A stretch of 64,000 bases of DNA, from NCBI GenBank assembly GCA_963836085.1, contig CAWIHT010000014.1, positions 186,001 to 250,000 on the forward strand, in the 5' to 3' direction. The notes beneath the pieces are model-generated. The model made no database searches. It was given only the letters and a program-made list of their open reading frames with translations, and was not told where the DNA came from. The DNA comes from JAHEEL01 sp963836085 (GTDB lineage Bacteria > Actinomycetota > Acidimicrobiia > Spongiisociales > UBA5794). Of this stretch, positions 42,697 through 51,779 are shown one piece after another. Both the position numbers and the translations under genes were made by a program. Within the stretch, counting starts at the first letter, position 1. Every line of letters begins with the position of its first letter.

Positions 42697-43932
42697 ATGG
42701 AACCAACCTTCGTCATCTACATCGCAGTGGCGCTGTTCGCATACGCGCTCGTCTCGAAGCGGTTGGGGACGACCCCCATCTCCGCTCCGATGGTATTCGT
42801 AGGTCTCGGCGTCGCCGGGTACGCGTCCGGAGTTCTTGACCCCGTCCAGGTCGAAGGGTCCGGTGTCCGGGATGTTCTCGAACTGACACTCGCGCTGCTG
42901 CTCTTCACCGATGCCGCCAAGGTTCACGTGCGGTCGTGGGAAGCGGACATGGACCTGCCGACACGACTGCTGACGATCGGGATGCCGCTGACGATCGTGC
43001 TCGGCACGATCGGGGCCACGCTCGTGTTCCCGGCGATCGGCCTCGTGGCGGCGGCACTGATTGCGACCATTCTCGCACCGACAGATGCGGCGCTGGGAAA
43101 GGCCGTCGTCACGAATCCGAGCGTGCCATACCGAATACGTGAGGCGCTAGGAATCGAGTCGGGCCTCAACGATGGCATCGCCCTCCCGATCATCCTCTTC
43201 CTGGTCGCCCTCGGTGAGTCGGAGGAGGGACGCAGCCTGTGGGAACTGTTCCTCGAAGGCATCGGCTTCGGTGTCCTCGTCGGCCTTGGACTCGGGGCCG
43301 GTGCAGCCCTCGCGCTCCGATACGCCATCCGGCGCTCGTGGATCGCCCCGGTGTGGGTCCGGATCACCGTTGTGGGTGTTGCGTTCCTGACGTTCCTCGT
43401 AGCCGACGAGATGGGCGGCAGTGGGTTCATCGCCGCCTACGTTGGCGGGAACGTGTTCGGTCGCCTCGTCGATCCCCTCGACCACTCGTCTGGCGCATTC
43501 GGCGAGGATCTCGGGATGGTCCTCACCATGGTCTCGTTCCTCATCTTCGGTGCGTTCATCCTCGGTCCCAATCAGGCCGCGTTCACCGCTTTGACCGTGA
43601 TCTACGCGGTTCTGAGCCTCACCGTCATTCGAATGGTCCCGGTGGCGATCGCGATGATCGGAAGAGAGTTCCGACCGCCGACCGTCCTCTATCTCGGCTG
43701 GTTCGGGCCACGGGGCCTCGCCTCGATCATCTTCGCCGGCCTGCTGGTGGAAGAGGCCGGCTTGGCTGGATCCGAGGTGATCGTGTCCGCCGTCATCGTC
43801 ACCGTCACCCTCAGCGTGGTGCTCCATGGCGCGACGGCACCGTGGGGAGCCAATCGGTACGCAGCATGGGCTGCTGCACAGGAGACGATCGCTGACGGCG
43901 CGTCCGAAGCGTCTTCCGCAACCGACGACTGA
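42697..43932 (+). CDS. CPA1-type Na+(K+)/H+ antiporter
   Basis: Membrane protein of 411 residues with about 12 segments. The ion-binding 'GIESGLNDGIALPI' (ND motif of electroneutral CPA1) and 'ILAPTDAALGKAVV' are clear. Exchanges sodium or potassium for protons to set cytoplasmic pH. No regulatory C-terminal domain is present. Normal length for a compact CPA1 member. Confidence 0.9.
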   Translation: MEPTFVIYIAVALFAYALVSKRLGTTPISAPMVFVGLGVAGYASGVLDPVQVEGSGVRDVLELTLALLLFTDAAKVHVRSWEADMDLPTRLLTIGMPLTIVLGTIGATLVFPAIGLVAAALIATILAPTDAALGKAVVTNPSVPYRIREALGIESGLNDGIALPIILFLVALGESEEGRSLWELFLEGIGFGVLVGLGLGAGAALALRYAIRRSWIAPVWVRITVVGVAFLTFLVADEMGGSGFIAAYVGGNVFGRLVDPLDHSSGAFGEDLGMVLTMVSFLIFGAFILGPNQAAFTALTVIYAVLSLTVIRMVPVAIAMIGREFRPPTVLYLGWFGPRGLASIIFAGLLVEEAGLAGSEVIVSAVIVTVTLSVVLHGATAPWGANRYAAWAAAQETIADGASEASSATDD

Positions 43933-43946
43933 GAGCGCCCGGATTC

Positions 43947-44483
43947 CTAGGCGCTCTTCACCTGGAAGCCGGCGACGATCTGCATGATCCCGTCGACGAT
44001 GAAGAAGACACCGGCGATGATCGCAAGCACCGTCACAGACGCCGCAGGCCACAGCAGGACGATGGCGCCCGCGAGAACGGCGATGACACCACCGGCGATC
44101 ACCCATCCGCGATTCTCCATATCACCGTCTCCGACACCCCGGAACAGATCTACGAGTCCGGTGATGATCCAGAAGATCGCTGCAATGAGCACGATGATGC
44201 CGATGGTCTCGGAGGGGTTCCGCATCACGACGATGCCGAGCACGATGCCGACCACACCGACGATCGCCAGCACCCAGCGTCCGTCCGAGTCGCCTCCGAA
44301 GAGCGCGATCAGGAACCGCATGATGCCGAAGAAGAGCATCCAGATGCCGATCAGGAATCCGACGACGGTCAGCGTCTTGCCTGGCCAGAACAGCAGCGCG
44401 GCGCCGATGAAGATGCTGAGAACGCCGGATATCAGCAGCAGCCACCAGTAGGTCTTGAGTTCGTTGTACACGGACGCCTGCAT
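43947..44483 (-). CDS. HdeD/DUF308 membrane protein
   Basis: 178 residues with six membrane segments, each with the Gly-rich HdeD pattern ('GVLSIFIGAALLFWPGKTL', 'GVVGIVLGIVVMRNPSETI', 'GVIAVLAGAIVLLWPAASV'), so the protein is three repeats of a two-helix unit. Acid-resistance role is known only in enterobacteria. Convergent with the antiporter. Confidence 0.9.
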   Translation of the reverse strand: MQASVYNELKTYWWLLLISGVLSIFIGAALLFWPGKTLTVVGFLIGIWMLFFGIMRFLIALFGGDSDGRWVLAIVGVVGIVLGIVVMRNPSETIGIIVLIAAIFWIITGLVDLFRGVGDGDMENRGWVIAGGVIAVLAGAIVLLWPAASVTVLAIIAGVFFIVDGIMQIVAGFQVKSA

Positions 44484-44545
44484 GCGTCTTCCTCCCGCTC
44501 GGGTGTCGGGATGCTACCCACGCTGCGAACCCAGGGTTCGCGGAG

Positions 44546-45202
44546 CTAGGCGACGATGGTCTCGCCGTCGAGTTGTTGGACGACGAACGCGACGACGAGC
44601 GTGTCGCGGCGCGGCCACCCGTCGAGGTGGTCGGTGGCCGTTGCGTTCGCGTACGACTGGAACTCTGCCGGTGACATGACCGGCTGAGGCTGTACGACGA
44701 GTTCGAGACCCGGACGGGCCTTCAGCTCCCCGCCGATGAGGTCGAACGCCTCCATCTCCACTACGGCGAGCCTCAGCTCCTGGCAGCGGCGCACGAAGTT
44801 CAGCGCAACGTCTCGTGGGAAGAACCCTTCCCCATCCTCGGAGCGGAACGCCGCAAGCGGATCGAATTCGGAAAGCAGTTCGACGGTGGCCGGATCCTCT
44901 TCCGACCAATCGTCGGCCTCGTCCTCCCGCTTTGTCTGTGCCCTCGCTCCCCCAACCTGTACCAGACCATCGACCTGGTCAAAGGCGAGCGGGTCAACGA
45001 TCCGCTCGGCCATCTCAAGAACGCGGAACAGGTCGCGGACTTCGAGGTCATGCACATCGTCGTCTCCTGAAGGGTAGATCTGGACGACCGTCGCCGATCC
45101 ATCCCAGAAGACCATGCCGACGAACTCGTTCTCCATCCAGATCTCGACGACCGGTTCGTCAAAACCCTCTCGGTCGGTCTCAATGATGCGGAGGGGGATC
45201 AT
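44546..45202 (-). CDS. Hypothetical protein
   Basis: 218 residues, acidic and soluble. The N terminus 'MIPLRIIETDREGFDEPVVE' and 'FVGMVFWDGSATVVQIYP' suggest a small beta domain; the middle is acidic ('EDEADDWSEEDPATVELL'). No family recognised. It has no tight coupling with its neighbours. Confidence 0.65.
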   Translation of the reverse strand: MIPLRIIETDREGFDEPVVEIWMENEFVGMVFWDGSATVVQIYPSGDDDVHDLEVRDLFRVLEMAERIVDPLAFDQVDGLVQVGGARAQTKREDEADDWSEEDPATVELLSEFDPLAAFRSEDGEGFFPRDVALNFVRRCQELRLAVVEMEAFDLIGGELKARPGLELVVQPQPVMSPAEFQSYANATATDHLDGWPRRDTLVVAFVVQQLDGETIVA

Positions 45203-45244
45203 GTAGCTCCGTGGTAGCGGACCGTCAGGATACCGCCCGTGCGG

Positions 45245-45390
45245 CTACGCCTCGATCTGGGCGACGCGCCAGAACGCGACACGCCCGGCGATCTCGTTGG
45301 CTCCCGGTTTCGGATCGTCGTAGAACCAGGCAGCGCCCGGAATGGCCTGGCCGTCGTCGTTCGCATCGAAGTACCCCGTGCACTTCCGCC
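45245..45390 (-). pseudogene. DUF427 C-terminal remnant
   Basis: The frame before TAG at 45245 reads 'CTGYFDANDDGQ', 'GAAWFYDDPKPGANEIAGRV' and 'AFWRVAQIEA', which is the C-terminal third of the DUF427 domain. The upstream two thirds are absent: directly before it lies the end of the methyltransferase gene, and no start codon fits. It is a truncated relic. Confidence 0.5.
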
Positions 45391-45398
45391 GTGAGCGC

Positions 45399-45869
45399 CT
45401 ACATGACCCGGGGAATGATCCGATACGGGATCGCCGATCGATACTCCCGGTAGCCGGGAACGTTCTCGACCAGACGGTCCTCCTCGAACCCGGTCTTCGC
45501 CATGAAGAACGGGACAAAAACAAGCGAAACGATCACAGCGGCCGGACTCGCGAACGCGAGTGCCAGCCCGACAGCGCCGAGGATGACGCCGAAGTAGATC
45601 GGGTGCCGCACGAGTCGATACGGTCCGTGGTCGACGAGCCTGGTCTCCTCCATCGGATGCGGGAAGATCGTGAGGTCCTTTCCGAGGATGACCATCGACC
45701 ACGCCCCAATGCCGATACCGATCACCAGCGTGACGACGCCGGTGATCCGGGCGAAGCCCAGACCGAAGCCCTCAGTGAGGGAGTCGGTCCCAACGAGGGC
45801 GTAGACGTACACCGCAAACAGACCCAGTTGGGCAATCACCCACCACCCGCCGCGTTCGGAGAACGTCAC
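45399..45869 (-). CDS. Isoprenylcysteine carboxyl methyltransferase-like membrane protein
   Basis: 156 residues with four to five membrane segments. The ICMT/PEMT motif 'GPYRLVRHPIYFGVIL' and the C-terminal 'FEEDRLVENVPGYREY' are typical. Bacterial members methylate unknown lipids or quinone-like acceptors. GTG start at 45869 with AAGGGGCGAGC; its promoter region overlaps the HAIR operator shared with clpB. Confidence 0.85.
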   Translation of the reverse strand: MTFSERGGWWVIAQLGLFAVYVYALVGTDSLTEGFGLGFARITGVVTLVIGIGIGAWSMVILGKDLTIFPHPMEETRLVDHGPYRLVRHPIYFGVILGAVGLALAFASPAAVIVSLVFVPFFMAKTGFEEDRLVENVPGYREYRSAIPYRIIPRVM

Positions 45870-45886
45870 CGCTCGCCCCTTGGTGC

Positions 45887-45911
45887 TATACTTGATAACA
45901 CGCGACTCAAG
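45887..45911. promoter_or_regulatory. HspR-type HAIR operator overlapping the clpB promoter
   Basis: CTTGATA (45891-45897), 7 bases, ACTCAAG (45905-45911): compared with the HAIR consensus CTTGAGT-N7-ACTCAAG the right half is perfect and the left has 5 of 7. TATACT at 45887-45892 is a good -10 box for clpB and is overlapped by the operator, as for HspR-repressed genes. Confidence 0.75.
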
Positions 45912-45982
45912 TTTTCTGGCATATACCCATCACCCTTGATGTTGAACCAGTAACGACCTTGACCTTCAACGGAATGGACACC

Positions 45983-48556
45983 ATGGACTTCAACAGCTTC
46001 ACGCAGAAATCGCAACAAGCCACGCTCGCGGGCCGCGACCTCGCAACGCAGCGTAACCACCCGTATGTGGAACCCACCCACCTCCTCGCAGGCTTGCTCT
46101 CGCAGACCGACGGCCTCATCTACCCGATCATGGCGGGCCTCGGAATCCATGCGACGGACCTGACCGGACCGCTCGACCGCGCCCTCACCGCCATCCCGTC
46201 GGTGGTCGGCGGCGGCGATGTCGCGTTCTCCCCCGCCACCCTCGAGATCCTGGATCGCGCCGACGCAGAACGGGGCGCCCTCAAGGATGACTATGTGTCG
46301 GTCGAACACATCCTCCTGGCCCTCGCGGCGTCCGACGACTCAGTCGGTGGCCTGCTCCGGGGATTGGGTATGACGAAGGACGCGATGCTCGGTGTGCTCG
46401 CCGGCGTTCGCGGCAGTCAGCGGATCACCTCGCAGAACCCGGAGGACACGTTCGCTCCCCTCGACAAGTACGGACGCGACCTCACCGAACTCGCCCAGCA
46501 GGGCAAGCTCGATCCGGTGATCGGTCGTGACGAAGAGATTCGCAGGACCATCCAGGTCCTCTCGCGCCGTACGAAGAACAATCCGGTACTGATCGGCGAA
46601 CCCGGTGTCGGCAAGACCGCCATCGTCGAAGGTCTCGCGCAGCGGATCGTCGACGGTGACGTGCCGGAGGGTCTCAAGAACCGTCGCATCATCGCGATCG
46701 ACATGGCCAGCCTCGTCGCCGGTGCGAAGTACCGCGGCGAGTTCGAAGAGCGCCTCCAGGCCGTCCTCGCAGAGATCCAGGCCGCGGAAGGCCGCATCAT
46801 CACGTTCATCGACGAGATGCACACGATTGTTGGCGCCGGCGCCTCTGAAGGCTCGATGGACGCATCAAACATGTTGAAGCCGATGCTGGCCCGCGGCGAA
46901 TTGCGCCTCATCGGGGCCACCACGCTCGACGAGTTCCGCAAGTACATCGAGAAGGACTCGGCGCTGGAACGCCGCTTCCAGCCCGTCCTGGTCGAGCCCC
47001 CATCGGTGGAGGACACGATCGGCATCCTGCGTGGGCTCAAGGAACGCTACGAGGTGCACCACGGGGTGCGCATCACCGATGCCGGCCTCGTCGCGGCGGC
47101 AGTGTTGTCCGACCGCTACATCACCGGCCGCTTGCTCCCGGACAAAGCGATCGACCTGGTCGACGAGGCCGCATCGCGCCTCAGAATCGAGATCGACTCG
47201 ATGCCTGAGGAGATCGATGAGCTGACGCGTCGGCGTCGTCAGCTCGAGATCGAGCGTCAGGCGCTGACCAAGGAGACCGACGACGCGTCGCGTGCCCGAC
47301 TCGAGACGATCGAGCAGGAACTCGCAAATCTGGGGGAAGATCTGGACGCCCTCAGCGCTCACTGGCAGCTGGAGAAGGACGCCATCGACGGCATCCGCAG
47401 CACGAAGCACGCCATCGAGGAGACCCGGGCGTCGGCGGACCGCGCTGAGCGCGACGGAGATCTCGAACAGGCTGCGCAGCTGCGCTACGGAACCCTTCCG
47501 GATTTGGAGCGCGAACTCTCCGACCGTCAGGTGAGGATCGAAGAGCTCCAGGCCGCTACGAAGATGCTCAAAGAAGAGGTCGACGACGAGGACGTCGCCG
47601 AGGTCGTCAGCCGCTGGACCGGTATCCCGGTCTCGAAGCTGATGGAGGGCGAGGTCCAGAAGCTCGTACGCCTGGAAGACCACCTCCACGAACGAGTGGT
47701 CGGACAAGACGACGCGGTGTCATCGGTTGCCAACGCAATCCGGCGTTCGCGGGCAGGTCTCTCCGACCCGAACCGTCCGATCGGCTCGTTCCTGTTCCTG
47801 GGGCCGACCGGCGTCGGCAAGACCGAACTCGCTCGCGCGCTCGCTGGCTTCCTGTTCGACGACGAGCGGGCGATGGTCCGCATCGACATGTCGGAGTACA
47901 TGGAGAAGCACTCGGTGAGCCGCCTTATCGGAGCTCCCCCCGGATACGTGGGGTATGACGAAGGCGGACAACTCACCGAGGCCGTGCGGAGACGTCCCTA
48001 CGCCGTCATCCTGCTCGACGAGGTCGAGAAAGCCCACCCGGACGTCTTCAACACGCTGCTCCAACTGCTCGATGACGGCCGCTTGACCGACGGTCATGGC
48101 CGGACCGTGGACTTCTCGAACACGGTGTTGATCATGACCTCCAATCTCGGGTCGGAGTTCATCGACCCCGACCTTACGGAGGAGGCAATCCAGACACGCG
48201 TCATGGATGCCGTTCGGGCGCACTTCCGCCCGGAGTTCCTGAATCGGATCGACGACGTGATCGTGTTCCATCGACTCACGAAGGAGGATCTGCGCCAGAT
48301 CGCGGCAATCCAGTTCGGCGGATTCGAGGGACGACTCGCCGACCGGCGGATCAGACTCGACCTCTCTGACGAGGCGGCCGACTGGCTGACCGAGAACGGA
48401 TACGACGCGGTCTACGGGGCGCGGCCGCTCAAGCGCCTGCTCCAAACGGCGATCGCCGATCCGCTGTCGCTGGCAATCTTGGACGGCACGTTCCGGGACG
48501 GCGACTCGATCGAGGTGATCGTCGACCGTGATGCGCTCGCCTTCAACAAGGTCTAG
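45983..48556 (+). CDS. clpB: Chaperone ClpB
   Basis: Hsp104-type disaggregase working with DnaK. 857 residues: N domain ('FTQKSQQATLAGRDLATQ' start), first AAA+ domain ('GEPGVGKTAIVEGLAQRI'), middle coiled-coil (about 405-525), second AAA+ domain ('GPTGVGKTELARALAGFLF') and 'GARPLKRLLQ' near the end. I use ATG at 45983, where the family begins; ATG at 45974 is possible. Upstream lie a TATACT box and an HspR-like operator, so heat induction by loss of HspR is expected. Confidence 0.96.
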   Translation: MDFNSFTQKSQQATLAGRDLATQRNHPYVEPTHLLAGLLSQTDGLIYPIMAGLGIHATDLTGPLDRALTAIPSVVGGGDVAFSPATLEILDRADAERGALKDDYVSVEHILLALAASDDSVGGLLRGLGMTKDAMLGVLAGVRGSQRITSQNPEDTFAPLDKYGRDLTELAQQGKLDPVIGRDEEIRRTIQVLSRRTKNNPVLIGEPGVGKTAIVEGLAQRIVDGDVPEGLKNRRIIAIDMASLVAGAKYRGEFEERLQAVLAEIQAAEGRIITFIDEMHTIVGAGASEGSMDASNMLKPMLARGELRLIGATTLDEFRKYIEKDSALERRFQPVLVEPPSVEDTIGILRGLKERYEVHHGVRITDAGLVAAAVLSDRYITGRLLPDKAIDLVDEAASRLRIEIDSMPEEIDELTRRRRQLEIERQALTKETDDASRARLETIEQELANLGEDLDALSAHWQLEKDAIDGIRSTKHAIEETRASADRAERDGDLEQAAQLRYGTLPDLERELSDRQVRIEELQAATKMLKEEVDDEDVAEVVSRWTGIPVSKLMEGEVQKLVRLEDHLHERVVGQDDAVSSVANAIRRSRAGLSDPNRPIGSFLFLGPTGVGKTELARALAGFLFDDERAMVRIDMSEYMEKHSVSRLIGAPPGYVGYDEGGQLTEAVRRRPYAVILLDEVEKAHPDVFNTLLQLLDDGRLTDGHGRTVDFSNTVLIMTSNLGSEFIDPDLTEEAIQTRVMDAVRAHFRPEFLNRIDDVIVFHRLTKEDLRQIAAIQFGGFEGRLADRRIRLDLSDEAADWLTENGYDAVYGARPLKRLLQTAIADPLSLAILDGTFRDGDSIEVIVDRDALAFNKV

Positions 48557-48589
48557 CGACGCCCTCCGTCCGAGCAACTCAACCGGAGT

Positions 48590-50308
48590 TCAGCCGATTG
48601 CCATCGTGCTCGATTGCGCGATGGCGATCGGCGTGGAATCTGCCACACGACCGGGGAACTGAACGGCGAAGCAGGCCCCGCCGAGCCGCTCCGACCTTCG
48701 GTATGAAGCACGGCCCCCATGTGCGATCGCAATGTTCTTGACCATCGCCAGTCCGATCCCCGTACCGGGAACGGCGGCGTTGTATCGATTGGGGCCACGT
48801 TCGAACCGATCCCATATCGTCAGTTCGTACTTCTTCGGCACACCAGGACCGGAATCGTGGACTTCGACTACGAGATGTCCCTGCATGCCGTGTGCAACGA
48901 CGAGGCATGATTCGCCTCCGTATCGCCCGGCATTCGTGAGCAGGTTCACCAGAATCTGCTGAAGGCGGTCTGCGTCGACGAAGGCGGTCAGGCCCGGTTC
49001 GATCTCGGTCGTAGCACTGACCCGACCGATCAATGATGCGAGGATTGCGTTCTCCACAAGGGGTTCGATGCGCCATTCGGCCGTGTGAAGGCTCATCTGG
49101 GTGGGCTCATCATGAGCGAGGAGAAGCAAGTCCTGAACGATGCGTTCGAGATATGCCGTCTGTTCCACCACAACGTCAATCATCTCGATTCGTTGCTCGA
49201 GGTCGATCCTTGGGTCCTCCTGCAGGAGGGACACAAACCCGACGGTTGCCGTAAGTGGCGTTCGAAGCTCGTGCGATATGGACGATACGAGGTCGGACCG
49301 CTCGCGCTCCACGATTATCCGGTTCTCACGGATCGCGATGCCCTGGCGGACGATGACGAGAATCGCGACGGTGAGTGTTGCGATGAGCAGTATCTGATCA
49401 TCCCGATCGACGACTCCATCCGACAATCGAACGAGAAGTACCGCGACCATGACCACTGCGCCCGAGTAGGGAATCAGCATCGACCACAGCGGTACGCGCC
49501 GGTCGGCGTACTCCCGTGCCGGAGGCACGCGATCGACCGCCAATGCAGTGGTGAGGAACAGTGCTGCAGCGCCGAGGTACACCACGAAGAGCGGTTCTGC
49601 CTCGGTGAAACTCTTGCCGACACCCTCGACGAGATAGCTCACGTCGGCGATTCCCTGGAGAAGCACAGCGCCGGAGAACAGGAAGAGCCGAACATCAAAC
49701 CGCAGAGCAGACCGCCGAATGGTGACGATCATCACAACGATGATCACCGCAACATCGACAAGCGGATACAGCGTGCCGAAGACCTGATCGACGAGGGGGG
49801 CGTTCTCGAGTCCGATGAGGATCGGATCGAGGATGAGTACCCAAGCCAGCACGCCAATCGAGATCGCTCCAATGATCCCGTCGAGCGCAATACGAGCACG
49901 TTGGAGCGGGTCACCGTCGGTGTGCGGAAGAGATGCGATCCCAACGAGGACGATCGTGTATCCGATGATGAAACTCGCGTCCGATATCCCGAACGTGGAG
50001 GTATCGCCGATGATGAGGACCTGCAGACCGAGCAACACAATCCCGCTCGTCGCCACAATCAACCCAATGCCCACGAGGGTCCACGCTCGGCGTTCAACGC
50101 CCGTGAGTCTCCGGGATCGGCGCACGAACACGATGCCGGCGACCGCATCCCCCACCACGATTCCGAGTGGAGCGATCGTGTGCATCAGGTCGGGATCACC
50201 GAAGACGACAGCCAGAGCGACGACGGCGAGCATGAGATACGTCGCCACGGCATACCAAGGAACGCGGGCACGCTCCCGCGTCGACTCGAACGGCGCGATT
50301 ACCTTCAT
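48590..50308 (-). CDS. Orphan membrane sensor histidine kinase
   Basis: 572 residues. About 300 N-terminal residues hold eight to ten membrane segments of the kind seen in actinobacterial GGDEF and kinase sensors ('GISDASFIIGYTIVLVGIAS'), with no large extracytoplasmic loop. The kinase core follows: H box 'SISHELRTPLTATVGF', N box 'ILVNLLTNAGRYGG', G1 'DSGPGVP' and G2 'GTGIGLAMVKNIA'. No receiver or response-regulator gene is adjacent. It lies 41 bases after an alpha-oxoamine synthase gene on the same strand, so the two are probably one operon. Confidence 0.88.
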   Translation of the reverse strand: MKVIAPFESTRERARVPWYAVATYLMLAVVALAVVFGDPDLMHTIAPLGIVVGDAVAGIVFVRRSRRLTGVERRAWTLVGIGLIVATSGIVLLGLQVLIIGDTSTFGISDASFIIGYTIVLVGIASLPHTDGDPLQRARIALDGIIGAISIGVLAWVLILDPILIGLENAPLVDQVFGTLYPLVDVAVIIVVMIVTIRRSALRFDVRLFLFSGAVLLQGIADVSYLVEGVGKSFTEAEPLFVVYLGAAALFLTTALAVDRVPPAREYADRRVPLWSMLIPYSGAVVMVAVLLVRLSDGVVDRDDQILLIATLTVAILVIVRQGIAIRENRIIVERERSDLVSSISHELRTPLTATVGFVSLLQEDPRIDLEQRIEMIDVVVEQTAYLERIVQDLLLLAHDEPTQMSLHTAEWRIEPLVENAILASLIGRVSATTEIEPGLTAFVDADRLQQILVNLLTNAGRYGGESCLVVAHGMQGHLVVEVHDSGPGVPKKYELTIWDRFERGPNRYNAAVPGTGIGLAMVKNIAIAHGGRASYRRSERLGGACFAVQFPGRVADSTPIAIAQSSTMAIG

Positions 50309-50349
50309 AGGGGTCTATCGGCGAAAGGTCGTCTCGAGTGAAGCGGCGA

Positions 50350-51645
50350 TCAGCCGACCGGATCCGTTGTTTCCACGGAGACTTCGGCATCCTCTCGAAG
50401 GTCGATGACGACGTGCGATTCCGACGCCGCCAGGGACGCGGGCACAACCTCCGGAAGGTGCCGTTCGATGGCATCCAAGAGACCGGACAACTGCTCACGA
50501 GTGTTGTGGAGCGTCTGCGCAAATCGAATGCCGCCATCTCCGAGCGGAACCGCCGGGAATGCGGCCGCGTTCAGGTAGAAGCCGTCGGTCATGAGTCGCA
50601 CGATCATCTCGGCGACCTTCGACGGTGACCCAACCCGGATGAACCAGATCGGACTCGTAGCGAGCGACGCGACCGGGAGGCCCCGTCGGACGATCTCGGA
50701 TCGCACCCACTCGATGTCTCCCAGGAACCGCGCCTGACGTGCCGGGTACTCCGGCGACAGGTGGATCGAGGCCGACTCGACCGCAGCGCCCAGATCGGGC
50801 GGCGGGATCGGGCCGGAGAACGTGAGCGGCCCCCCGACGAGACGGACCCTGCGGGCGATGGCGGGATCGCCGAAGGCCAGTACGGCGCCCACCGACCCGA
50901 ACGACTTCGCGAAGCCCGCAGAGACAACCATCCGCTCGTTCAGCGGCGTCTCGTTCAGCACGTAACCACGGCCGGACTCACCTTGCCATCCGAATCCATG
51001 GGCATCGTCGTAGTAGGTGTAGAGGCTCTCGAACCGCTCCTGCAGAGCGGCGACTTCCTTGACGGGAGCGACGTCGCCGTGCATCGAGTACACGCCGTCC
51101 GCGAGATACCAGACATGCCGATACTCCGAAACCGAACTCTCCAGTCTCCGCTCGAGCGCGTCAACGTCGTTGTGCGGGACGGTCGCAACCCGGACACCGT
51201 TACCCCTGAGGTTCTGGGTCGCAAGATGCACCGAGTCGTGGGTCTGGGCGTCGATGAGCACGAGGTCCTCGGGCCCGACCATGATTGGCAGCGCCGCAAT
51301 GTGCGCCAGCGTCGTGGTCTGCGCGATGACGACCGATCCACCGGTGATCTGCCGCAAATGATCCTCGAGTGTGTCATACATCGGCAGCGCCGTGTACGTC
51401 GGAGATGAGGAGTAGTTCGTGCCGTATCGTTGAACCGCGTCGATAGCGGCCTTCTTGAGCCGGTCGTCCCGGTTCAGCGCCAGGTACGCGCATGAACTGA
51501 AGTTGACGAGTGGACGACCATCGATCGTGATGATGGCCCCATCGAGAGAGTCGTCCTCGATGCGTCGGTGGATGATGCCGGTCTCGACGCCGAGGCTGAG
51601 CCTGCTTTCGGCAAGATCGAGGATCCGGTCGTGACGGGACCGCAT
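50350..51645 (-). CDS. Alpha-oxoamine synthase-like PLP enzyme (BioF/KBL/CqsA family)
   Basis: 431 residues, fold-type I. 'LVNFSSCAYLALNRDDRL' and 'NYSSSPTYTALPMYDTLE' match the N-terminal part of 8-amino-7-oxononanoate synthase, 2-amino-3-ketobutyrate ligase, serine palmitoyltransferase and CqsA. The PLP contacts are 'YYDDAHGFGWQG' and the lysine in 'SAGFAKSFGSVGAV'. The enzyme condenses an acyl-CoA with an amino acid in known members. No other biotin gene is near. The C terminus is about 35 residues longer than BioF. The start has AGAGGTAGGC before the ATG at 51645. It is followed by a histidine kinase. Confidence 0.85.
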   Translation of the reverse strand: MRSRHDRILDLAESRLSLGVETGIIHRRIEDDSLDGAIITIDGRPLVNFSSCAYLALNRDDRLKKAAIDAVQRYGTNYSSSPTYTALPMYDTLEDHLRQITGGSVVIAQTTTLAHIAALPIMVGPEDLVLIDAQTHDSVHLATQNLRGNGVRVATVPHNDVDALERRLESSVSEYRHVWYLADGVYSMHGDVAPVKEVAALQERFESLYTYYDDAHGFGWQGESGRGYVLNETPLNERMVVSAGFAKSFGSVGAVLAFGDPAIARRVRLVGGPLTFSGPIPPPDLGAAVESASIHLSPEYPARQARFLGDIEWVRSEIVRRGLPVASLATSPIWFIRVGSPSKVAEMIVRLMTDGFYLNAAAFPAVPLGDGGIRFAQTLHNTREQLSGLLDAIERHLPEVVPASLAASESHVVIDLREDAEVSVETTDPVG

Positions 51646-51779
51646 ATGCCTACCTCTTCGCTTGGCTGTGTGTACAGCCCCCTCTGGCCCCGCCGGAAAT
51701 GTAGCGGCAAATGCGGATTCCTCCATATCGGTGGCCGGAAGACGTCTTGAGCCGCCGACCGCCGTAGCATCTCGGTCCG

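Noticed and set aside
45245..45523. Full-length gene at the DUF427 remnant
   Set aside because: Only the C-terminal third matches the family; the rest of the frame is a shadow of the methyltransferase gene.
49085..50341. 418-codon plus-strand frame opposite the histidine kinase
   Set aside because: Very charged, low-complexity translation typical of antisense GC-rich DNA.
43947..51645. HdeD near the alpha-oxoamine synthase as a Legionella-like lqs cluster
   Set aside because: hdeD is about 4 kb from the kinase with clpB and other genes between; the resemblance is probably chance.
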